Assembly (NCBI GenBank): GCA_937924555.1
Contig: CALDSN010000015.1
Location: 1-29,823, forward strand
DNA from: an uncultured bacterium
GTDB taxonomy: Bacteria > Cloacimonadota > Cloacimonadia > Cloacimonadales > Cloacimonadaceae
Length of the DNA stretch: 29,823 nt
Reading direction: 5' to 3'
A program made the translations under genes and the position numbers. Positions 1-8,900 of this stretch are shown in pieces; the first letter of the stretch is position 1, and the number at the start of each line of letters is the position of its first letter. The notes below the pieces were generated by a model. It searched no databases, was not told where the DNA came from, and worked only from the letters and a program-made list of their open reading frames with translations.

Positions 1-45
1 CCACCGAGATCTACACTCTTTCCCTACACGACGCTCTTCCGATCT
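1..45 (+). other. Illumina P5/TruSeq adapter left on the contig end
   Basis: Bases 1-45 match the last 45 bases of the 58-nt Illumina P5 plus TruSeq read-1 adapter, ending in the familiar CTCTTCCGATCT. This is not genomic DNA. It joins the partial hydrogenase gene at base 46 and has no stop codon in the hydrogenase frame (codons from base 2), so an automatic caller could append about 15 false residues. Confidence 0.99.
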
Positions 46-46
46 G

Positions 47-1741
47 CTGCATGCCTGCACCAAAGCAGGCTTCCCCATCCCTCACCTCTGCTACCACGAA
101 GATTTGCCTGCCTTTGGCAACTGCGGTGTTTGTGTGGTGGAGATAAACGGCAGAGTCTTGCGCTCTTGCACCACTCCCTGTGAAGAAGGGATGCAGATAA
201 AAACCACCGGTAAAAAACTGTTGGATTTACGCCGCGATGCCTTGGAGATAATCCTTTCCAACCACCCCAACAACTGCCCGGAATGCATCAAAAACGGCAG
301 ATGCGAGCTACAAGACCTCTCCCAAGAGCTTGCCATCCGCCACATGAACCTAAAGAAAGTGCGCCGTAAATATAAGGGCAGGGACGAATCCTCCGTGGCA
401 ATCACCCTGGATCAATCCTATTGCGTGCAGTGCGGACGCTGCGTGTATGTGTGCAACGAGATTCAGGATGTGCATGCTTTGGAGAATTCCGAACGGGGAT
501 TCAACACCTTTGTGGGACCCACCTTCCACCGTCCCCTGGAGGAAACGGAATGTGTGAAATGCGGTCAATGCAGTGCTCACTGTCCCGTAGCTGCCATCTA
601 TGAAGCGGATGATTCCGATGCGCTGTGGGCGGCTTTGGACAATCCGGACATGGTGCTGGTGGCGCAGGAAGCTCCGGCAGTGCGTGTTGCCCTGGGCGAA
701 GAATTTGGCATGAAGGTGGGCACAAATGTGAAAGGGAAGATGTACACCGCCTTGCGTGAACTGGGCTTTAAGTATGTGTTCGACACAAACTTTGGGGCAG
801 ACCTCACCATTATGGAAGAAGCCAGCGAGTTTGTGCATATCTTCACCCAGCACCCGGAGGAATTCCCGCTAATCACCACCTGCTGTCCCTCTTGGGTGGA
901 TTATCTGGAGAAGTTCCACAGCGACCTCATCCCGCATTTCTCCAGCTCCAAATCCCCGCATCAGATGGTGGGCACCATAGTTAAAACCTATTGGGCAGAG
1001 AAGATGAAGATAGACCCCAAGAAGATATTCCTGGTGTCCGTGATGCCCTGCACCGCCAAAAAGTATGAGATTGAGCGCATGGAGGATATGTATGCCTCCG
1101 GCTATAAAGATGTGGATTTAACCATCACCACCCGCGAACTGGCACGCATGCTTAAAACCCGCGGGATAGACCTGGCAAAACTGGAAGATGGCGAAGCGGA
1201 CAACCCATTGGGCGAATACAGCGGTGCCGGAACCATCTTCGGCGCAACCGGTGGGGTTATGGAAGCAGCTCTGCGAACCGCCTACAACTTTGCCACGGGC
1301 AAGGAACTGCCAGACCCCAAGATAGACTTTGTGCGCGGTGCGCAAGGCATTAAGAAAGGCAAGATTGAGATACTGGGCAAAGAGGTGCGCATCGGCGTTG
1401 CCTCCGGTTTGGGTAATGTAAGCAAGCTGATGAACGAGATTAGAGCCGCCAAGCAGAAAGGCCTGGAGCCACCTTATCACTTTGTGGAAGTGATGGCTTG
1501 CCGCGGAGGTTGTGTGGGCGGAGGCGGACAGCCATATCGCAGCACCAACCGCATTCGCCTTGCCCGTGCTAAAGGGCTGTATAAGGAAGATGAGCAGTGT
1601 GTGCGCCGCGAAAGCCACAATAACGAATCTATCCAAAAGCTATATAGAGAATACCTTGGCAAACCGAACTCTGCGAAGGCAAAGAAGCTGCTACATACCA
1701 GCTATATTGCTCGTCCCATGCAGTTGGTAAAAGACAGATAG
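47..1741 (+). CDS. hydA: [FeFe] hydrogenase catalytic subunit HydA, 5'-truncated
   Basis: Catalytic subunit of a cytoplasmic group A [FeFe] hydrogenase (2H+ + 2e- to H2), probably of the NAD(P)H-linked or electron-bifurcating multimeric type. Numbering from base 47, a plant-type [2Fe-2S] domain has Cys15, 26, 29 and 41. A His/Cys-ligated [4Fe-4S] segment (HPNNCPECIKNGRC) follows, then two CxxCxxC ferredoxin clusters (CVQCGRC, CVKCGQC). The H-cluster motifs are all present: TTCCPSW (Cys279/280), MPCTAKKYE and MACRGGCVGGGGQP. A small-subunit-like C-terminal tail closes the protein. No extra C-terminal Fe-S domain is seen. The start codon is lost at the contig end; the TTG at 104 is internal. 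Diaphorase and thioredoxin-like partner subunits would be expected upstream, off the contig. It lies 12 nt before the flavoprotein gene, so the two are probably cotranscribed. Confidence 0.95.
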   Translation: MHACTKAGFPIPHLCYHEDLPAFGNCGVCVVEINGRVLRSCTTPCEEGMQIKTTGKKLLDLRRDALEIILSNHPNNCPECIKNGRCELQDLSQELAIRHMNLKKVRRKYKGRDESSVAITLDQSYCVQCGRCVYVCNEIQDVHALENSERGFNTFVGPTFHRPLEETECVKCGQCSAHCPVAAIYEADDSDALWAALDNPDMVLVAQEAPAVRVALGEEFGMKVGTNVKGKMYTALRELGFKYVFDTNFGADLTIMEEASEFVHIFTQHPEEFPLITTCCPSWVDYLEKFHSDLIPHFSSSKSPHQMVGTIVKTYWAEKMKIDPKKIFLVSVMPCTAKKYEIERMEDMYASGYKDVDLTITTRELARMLKTRGIDLAKLEDGEADNPLGEYSGAGTIFGATGGVMEAALRTAYNFATGKELPDPKIDFVRGAQGIKKGKIEILGKEVRIGVASGLGNVSKLMNEIRAAKQKGLEPPYHFVEVMACRGGCVGGGGQPYRSTNRIRLARAKGLYKEDEQCVRRESHNNESIQKLYREYLGKPNSAKAKKLLHTSYIARPMQLVKDR

Positions 1742-1753
1742 GAGATATTAGCC

Positions 1754-2653
1754 ATGGATATGAAGACCTTTGGCTATTTGTATTACAAGGCACGCGGTTA
1801 CGAGCCGGAAGCCATCCTGCGTGAAGCAGAGCTTAGCGAAGACGAGTTCGAGTTCTTTGAGAAGAACTTGGGCAATGTGCTAAGTGAGATTGACGAAAGC
1901 CGTCCCCAAGCTGAAAAGATAGGGGCAGATTTTGTGCGTTTAACCCGTTACATCTATGAACGGGAAAGCGACCAGACTCTTGGCGTGCCTCGTCCGGATG
2001 CGGTGAAGGTTCGTGCCGGAGAACTGGTGTCCCTGCCGGCAATAGGCAAGATAAACATGCCGGAGATGAGCCTGCATAAAGCCATAGAACAACGGCGCAG
2101 TTTGCGTAAATACTCCGGTGCAGCACTAAGCCAGGATGAGCTTTCCTTTCTGCTTTGGAGCAGTTCTTGGGCAAGAGATTTCCGCAGTAATGAACGGATG
2201 GAAATAACCTTGCGTAATGTCCCTTCTGCCGGAGCTCGCCATCCCCTGGAAACATATGTTGATATCCGCAATGTGGAGGGCATCAAAGCAGGATTGTATT
2301 ATTACCACCCCATCAAGCATTGCTTGGTAATGCTGGATTCAAGCTCTGAGAAAGCTGAGGCAATTTACGAAGCGTGCATGCGTCAGGAGATGTTGAAGAC
2401 TTCTGCGGTTAATATCATCCTCACCGCTGTACCATATCGAACTTCATGGCGTTATGGTCAGCGCGGTTACCGCTATCTGTATCTGGATGCGGGGCATGTG
2501 GGGCAAAACATCCATCTGGCTGCGGAAGCAATTGGTAGCGGAGCTTGCATGATCGGTGCTTACCTGGATGAGGCGATGAACGAAGCTCTTGAAGTGGACG
2601 GAGTGGAGGAATTCGTAATCTACATCGCCAGTGTGGGGAAAAAAGAAGCGTAA
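1754..2653 (+). CDS. SagB/ThcOx-family nitroreductase-like flavoprotein
   Basis: A 299-aa member of the FMN-dependent nitroreductase superfamily, closest to the SagB-type dehydrogenase branch. An N-terminal helical segment of about 100 residues precedes the FMN domain (about 104-296). Recognisable family motifs are RRSLRKYS (114-121), PSAGARHPLE (157-166), the RYGQRGYRYLYLDAGH region (233-248) and a C-terminal VGKK strand. SagB enzymes oxidise azolines to azoles in peptide natural products, but many stand-alone homologues have unknown substrates. No cyclodehydratase or precursor gene is visible here. The start ATG is preceded by GGAG that overlaps the hydA stop, so translation is probably coupled. 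Placement behind a hydrogenase suggests a redox role such as an NAD(P)H- or ferredoxin-linked flavin reductase; that part is inference. Confidence 0.85.
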   Translation: MDMKTFGYLYYKARGYEPEAILREAELSEDEFEFFEKNLGNVLSEIDESRPQAEKIGADFVRLTRYIYERESDQTLGVPRPDAVKVRAGELVSLPAIGKINMPEMSLHKAIEQRRSLRKYSGAALSQDELSFLLWSSSWARDFRSNERMEITLRNVPSAGARHPLETYVDIRNVEGIKAGLYYYHPIKHCLVMLDSSSEKAEAIYEACMRQEMLKTSAVNIILTAVPYRTSWRYGQRGYRYLYLDAGHVGQNIHLAAEAIGSGACMIGAYLDEAMNEALEVDGVEEFVIYIASVGKKEA

Positions 2654-2677
2654 CATGAGCCATAACTATACCTTATC

Positions 2678-2710
2678 AAGAGGCAGGCTGGGGCTTGCCT
2701 CTTATTTTTT
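2678..2710 (+). terminator. Rho-independent terminator after the hydA unit
   Basis: Perfect 8-bp stem AAGAGGCA (2678-2685) with TGCCTCTT (2696-2703), a 10-nt loop and a following A(T)6 tract. It sits 24 nt after the flavoprotein stop codon. Confidence 0.9.
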
Positions 2711-2982
2711 GTGCGTTGACGCTGATTAATATTGGAGCATCAGCGCATCATACTGATGAAAACCCACAGTTTAATTCCATATTTCGCATGGCTAACCTAA
2801 AGATATTTACCAAATTGGCATCATTTTAGCTTTACAATTTGTGGGGAACAAAAGTAATTGTTCCACAGGGAGCTTGTGTGCTTCCCAAAAGATGCATAGG
2901 TGTGAATTAGTGCGTAAGAGCAATGAACACTTGCTCTTCGGTTATATCTTTTATTATTCAAACGGTCTCAAGGAGAAAAGCA
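2711..2982 (+). promoter_or_regulatory. Structured leader and promoter region of the giant surface-protein gene
   Basis: This non-coding stretch holds three inverted repeats. The first is CGCTGAT (2720-2726) with ATCAGCG (2739-2745). The second is an imperfect palindrome at 2840-2867, where TGTGG and AACA pair with TGTT and CCACA, leaving a GG bulge. The third is a perfect 8-bp hairpin AAGAGCAA (2916-2923) with TTGCTCTT (2931-2938) around a 7-nt loop, 44 nt before the start codon and followed by a T/A-rich stretch. I see no convincing -35/-10 pair. Another possible start at 2923 overlaps the third hairpin and lacks a ribosome-binding site. Confidence 0.45.
2970..2975 (+). promoter_or_regulatory. 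Ribosome-binding site fixing the start of the giant surface protein
   Basis: AAGGAG lies 7 nt before the ATG at 2983. A signal peptide follows that ATG directly, so it is preferred over the in-frame upstream codon at 2923. Confidence 0.85.
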
Positions 2983-5900
2983 ATGAAGAAAACCTTGCTT
3001 ATTACACTGCTCCTAATCTTTGGATTAGGGGTTTTCGGAGGCTTATTTGCCCAAACCTCCGAATATGGTTTTAGCGCAACCCAGGGAACATACACCCCCA
3101 TAAGTGGTGGATTGTTACTGGGCACCGAAACATCCGATGATCAGCGTTTTGTTGATCCAGCAACGCCTGCCGGCAGCACAACGGTGCTAACCGGACCAGG
3201 GTTTGATATTGGGTTCAACTTCACCTTCAACGGAACGGTTTTTAATCGCCTCGCCGTTAATAACAATGGCTGGATTTCCTTAGGGCAATCTGCTCTGACT
3301 CCCTCTGTAAATATCAATTCCACCTCAGGGTACACACCTCTATCCAGTACCTCGGTTATAGCCCCTGATATCTTGGTGAATAGAATATCAGCATTGGGGA
3401 AGGATCTTCAAGCCCAAACAGGTGCTTCACTTCGTTTGGAAACCATTGGCACTGCCCCCAATCGTATCTGCGTGATACAGTGGGCAAACTACAAGAAGTA
3501 CGGAACCAATGGAACCGGAGATAACTATAACTTCCAAATTCAACTACATGAAACCACTAATAACGTAAAAATCGTATATGGTGCCATAACCCCCAATGCC
3601 ACCCCCGGCAATATGCAGGTTGGCTTACGCGGACCACTTGCCACAGATTTTAATGCCCGTGCCGGTGCAGGTAGTTGGACAGAGACCACCGTGGCAGTGA
3701 CAAATGCCGATTATGTGGTCCTAAGTGATGTGAACTATCCGGCAAATGGACTAACCTTTAACTACAATTTCCCCATCGCCAACCAGGCACCCAATCCGGC
3801 AAACCTCGTTTCTCCCACCAATGCTGCAACCTTGGTTAGCCCCTTTGCTATCCTAAGTTGGTCGAGCGGCGGAGGTTTACCCACAGGTTACAAATTGTCC
3901 CTGGGAACCAATAACCCGCCTACAAACGTTTTGGACAACGTGGATTTAGGTGCAGTTACAACCTATGACCCCGCGGGTGAGTTCCTTCCCTCCACCACAT
4001 ACTATTGGAGCATTGTGCCTTACAACACATTTGGCAATGCCTCAAACTGCCCTGTTTGGAGCTTCACCACCCATGGCGATGCTACCATCAGCACACTGCC
4101 CTATTCCCAGAACTGGGATAATAACCTAACTCCTCCGGAAATGCCCTTTGACTGGACGGCTATCTACCAGTCCACAGTTACTACCGGCTATGTGAAAACA
4201 GTTACCACCACCCCGCAAAGCGCTCCCAATTGCGTGGCTCTCTATAACAGCTCCGATGCTGCAGCCACAGCAATTCTGGTTGGGCCTCCCCTTGCTCAGA
4301 CTATTCCCACCAACACGGTGAGAGTGAAGTTCTGGGGTAAAGGCGGAACCACTTATCACTTGCTTGTGGGTGTGATGGAAAATCCCACCGACCCGGCTAC
4401 CTTTGTTACAGTGCAGGATGTGCTTGTTGCCGCCAACTGGAACGAATATGTGGTTGATATGACCCCTTACACAGGAACCGGTAGAACCATTGCTTTCAAG
4501 CATGCCAGCACATCAACATATCAGACCATATATGTTGACGGAATCAGCTATGAACTGATAGCTCCTAACGACTTGGGTGCCACAACCGTGACAGGTAATG
4601 GAACTCCTTCCGTGGGAACTGCAACGAGCTATACCGTTGGCTTAAGAAACTGGGGCACCGCATCCCAGAGCACTTATACAGTGAAACTGATGAGCGGCAC
4701 CACCGAGCTTGCCAGCGTGGCAGGTCCCACCATCGCCGCAGGTGCCACAGGAAGCGTGCAGCTTAGCTGGACTCCCACCACCGAGGGTGCAATGAGCATC
4801 TTCGGTAAAGTGGTGCTTCCCGGTGATGTTAACAACGCCAACGATCAGACTCCGCCTATGAACATCTCCGTCATGCCCGCGGGTATGGCAGTTGTGACCA
4901 TCGGTACTGGTGAATTAGTTGATGGCTTACCTTATGATTTCTATTTCAAGAACAGCCTCTATGAGACTCTTTATTATCCGGCTGAAATAGGAATGTTCGG
5001 GAATATAACCGCTGTAACCTTCTATAACAACTTTGTGTCTGACCTGCAGAATATGCCCATTAAGTTGTGGCTCGGTAGCACTCAGCTGGAAGACCTCAGT
5101 GCCGGATGGATACTGCCCGACCAATTGACATTGGTATATGACGGCACCATGAACTTCCCCACCGGAGTTAATTCCATAACCATTCCCTTGCAGACACCTT
5201 TCTCCTATTCCGGCGGGAACCTTGTGCTGTATGCCAACCGCCCCATGGATACGGTGTATTATAACACAAACGATAACTTCCAGGCGCAAACCGTGGGCAC
5301 TAACCGCGCCAGAAGACTTGTGTCTGATAGCGTAACTTATGATCCCGCTGCTCCTTCTGCTGCAGGAACTCTTTCAGGGACATTCCCCAAAACATCCCTG
5401 CATATGACTCCCCTCAGCCCCGACCCCTTGTTTGTGGTGAGCCCAGCCAGTTATACCTATCCCAGTGTGCTGATCAATACAACCACAGACAAGAGCTTCA
5501 GCATCATGAATGCAGGTGGCGGCAACCTGAATATCTCTGCCATCAGCATCAGTGGAAACCCCTTCTTTACCCTGCAAACTCTGCCTACTTTACCTGCCAG
5601 CTTAGCAACAGGACAAGCAGCTCAGTTTGTGGTGCGTTATGCCCCCACTGCTGCCGGCACTCATACCGCAACCGTGACCATAACCGACAACCGCATGGTG
5701 CATACTGTTCAGATTAGTGCCACAGCTATTGATGCTACTATCTACACCCTGCCTTTTGCCCAGAGCTTTGATGAGCTTACTCCCCCAGCTTTACCGCTTG
5801 GTTGGAGCAGCATCTACCAAGCTTCAGTTACAACCGGTTATGTGAAGACAGTCACCACCTCCCCGCAAAGTACCCCGAACTGCGTAGCATTGTATAACCC

Positions 5901-8900
5901 CACCGACACAGCAACCATTGCTATGCTTATTGCTCCTCCTATGTCTAACACTTTACCGATGAATACCACCAGAGTGAAGTTCTGGGGAAAAGGGAGTAGC
6001 TATTCTGTTATAGTTGGTGTAATGACCAGCCCCACCGATGCTGCAAGCTTCACTCCCGTACAGACTGTTACTATGACCTCTGCTTGGGCGCAATATGCCG
6101 TGCCGCTTACTTCCTACACCGGCACAGGAACCTATATTGCCTTCAAGCATGCCAATAACGCTGCGGGACAAACCATTTATCTGGATACCGTGCAGTTTGA
6201 AGCAATCGCCGCCAACGACCTGGCAGCCACTGCCATGACAGGTAACAGCACCCCCAGTATGGGAGCTGCCTCCACCTACACAGTTAGCGTGTTTAACAAC
6301 GGCACAGCCAGCCAAAGCGCATATAGTGTTAAGCTATATAATGCCGCCGGAACTGAGCTTGCAACTGCAGCGGGAACAACCGTCGCAGCAGGCGAAACTG
6401 TTCAGGTTCAGTTAGTTTGGACACCGGCAGTCGAAGGTGCCGCAGTTATCTATGCCAAGGTTATCCTTGCGGGAGATATTAACCCTGCAAACGACCAAAC
6501 GGCAAACATGAACATCACTGTTATGCCCTCCGGGATCCTTTCTGTCACCATCGGTGATGGCACTCAGAATGCTCGTATGCCGATTGACATGTACTACAAG
6601 AACAGTGTGTATCAGACCATATACTACCCCAATGAAATGGGTGTGATCGGCAACATCCTGTCGGTAAGCCTCTACAATAACTTTGTAACCACCACCTTGG
6701 TGGATAAGCCTACCAAGATTTGGATGGGGATCACCCAGTTGGAAGACCTCTCTGCTGCTTGGGTTCCTGCCAGCCAAATGACCTTGGTGTTTGATGGAAC
6801 AGTAACCTATCCAGGTGGCGAAAACACCATCACTATCCCGCTAACCACTCCCTTCAACTACACCGGCGGAAACTTAATCGTGATGTGGAACCGTCCCATG
6901 GACACCCAGTATTTCAGCAGTTCCGATTACTTCAAATGCCAGACTGTTGGTACCAACCGTGCCCGCTACAAAAATAGTGATACCGTGACCTACGATCCCG
7001 AAAACATGACCGACGGTACCGTTACCGGACAATTCCCCAAGACCACCTTTGTGCTTAGCCCCATCGGTGGTGATCCTGCCTTCATGGTAACCCCTTCCAG
7101 CAAGAACTTCGGGACAGTTATTCTGAACAGCACTCACAACCAGAACTTCAGCGTGATGAATGTGGGCGGTGGTGCTTTGGTTATTAATAACGTCAGCATC
7201 AGCGGAAGCCCCATGTTCTCCCTGCAGAATGTGCCTACCCTACCCGTTAGTCTGAACACAGGTCAAACCATGATCTTCACCGGTCGCTACAGTCCTACTG
7301 CCCCCGGTGACCACACAGCAACTATAACCATAACCGATAACCTTGCCCGTTCCTATGAGCTAAAGGTTAGCCCCAATGCCCGCGAAAGTCGCAATTCCGA
7401 TACTCGCTTAGCACACACCGTTGCTCTTAGCGGAACCTGCATAGATACCACCATAAACACCCTGCCCTACCTGCAGACCTTTGATGCTGTCACCACTCCC
7501 AACCTTCCTCCGGATTGGTTGAAGCTGGTGCAATCAACTTCCACTGCTTTGGTGCAGACTTACACAACCAGCCCGCACAGCACACCTAACTGTGCCGGTA
7601 TGACCAATAGTTCCGATGCCAGTGCCACAGCTATACTGATAGCTCCTCCGCTTGGCAACACCATCGCTACCAACACCACCAGAGTGAAATTCTGGGCAAA
7701 AGCAGGTGGAGCGAACTATCCTCTCAGCGTGGGTATTATGAGCGATGCCGTTAACAGCGCAACTTATACTGAAACTCAGAACATTGCCCTCACCACCACT
7801 TGGACAGAATATGTGGTGACCTTCTCCGGATACACCGGAACGGGTAAACATGTTGCCTTCAAGCATGGTTTGGGCGGAACCAGCCGTCTGCTTTATATTG
7901 ATGATGTGATGATTGAAGTCACCCCCACCAATGATCTTGCGGCTCTTGCTGTTGCCGGTAACACCACTCCAAGCGTGGGTGCACCCAGTGTTTATAATGC
8001 TACCATCTTCAACTGGGGTACTGCCGCACAAAGTACATATACCGTGAAACTGTATAATGCAGCCGGAACTGAGCTTGCTTCTGCTCCCGGCATAAACGTT
8101 GGTCCCGGCGCCACAGTGCAGGTTCCCATTACTTGGACACCAACTGTGGAAGGTGCCGCCAGCATCTATGCCAAAGTGGTTCTAACCGGTGATCAGAATG
8201 CCTTGAATGACCAGAGCGGAAGTATCTCCGTGTTGGTGCTCGCCTCAGGTATCTTTGCCGTAACCATTGGTGATGGGAACCAAACCGCCAACATCCCCAT
8301 CAATATGTATTTCAAGTCCAGCTTGTTTGAAGTGTTGTATTACCCTGAAGAAATGGGAGACTTCATGGGCTCTATCTCAGGTATTCAGCTATATAACAAC
8401 TTCTCTCAGGATTTGTTGCAGAAGCCCATCAAGGTGTGGGTTAGCACCACCGCGTCCGATTCTTTGGAAGCATGGATTCCTTCCACAGATATGACCCTGG
8501 TGTTTGATGGTTTGTTGGATTTCCCCTTGGGCGAAAACACCATCACCATCCCCTTCATCTCCAACTACCTGTATCTGGATGGACAGAACTTGGTGTTCCT
8601 GTTCCAACGCCCGCAAGAAGCTCAATATTGGAACTCCACCAACGTCTTCAAGTGCCAGACAGACCCTGTTAACACCCATCGTGCAAAACGCGTGCAGAGC
8701 GATTCTATTGTCTATGATCCCGCTGCACCACCTGCTGTTACCCCCACAGCCCAATATCCCAAACTCACCATTCTGGGTATCCCCGGTGGAGTGGGTCACT
8801 TATCCGGTACTGTGCTTGGTGAAGGCAATATACCTCTGGAAGGAGTAGCCGTCCAGGTTGCCACCACCACTTATGCCACCACCACTAATGCAGCCGGACA

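Noticed and set aside
104..1741. Start of the hydrogenase at the TTG codon at 104
   Set aside because: The in-frame sequence before it (from 47) encodes the first ligand cysteine of the [2Fe-2S] domain (LCYHED), so 104 is internal and the true start is off the contig.
2923..2982. N-terminal extension of the giant surface protein from 2923
   Set aside because: It has no ribosome-binding site, overlaps a perfect hairpin and would bury the signal peptide; the ATG at 2983 has AAGGAG at good spacing.
8031..8053. Long minus-strand open frames opposite the giant gene (for example around 7534-8031 and 10366-10998)
   Set aside because: They are shadows of a repetitive, biased coding sequence; they lack ribosome-binding sites and recognisable domains.
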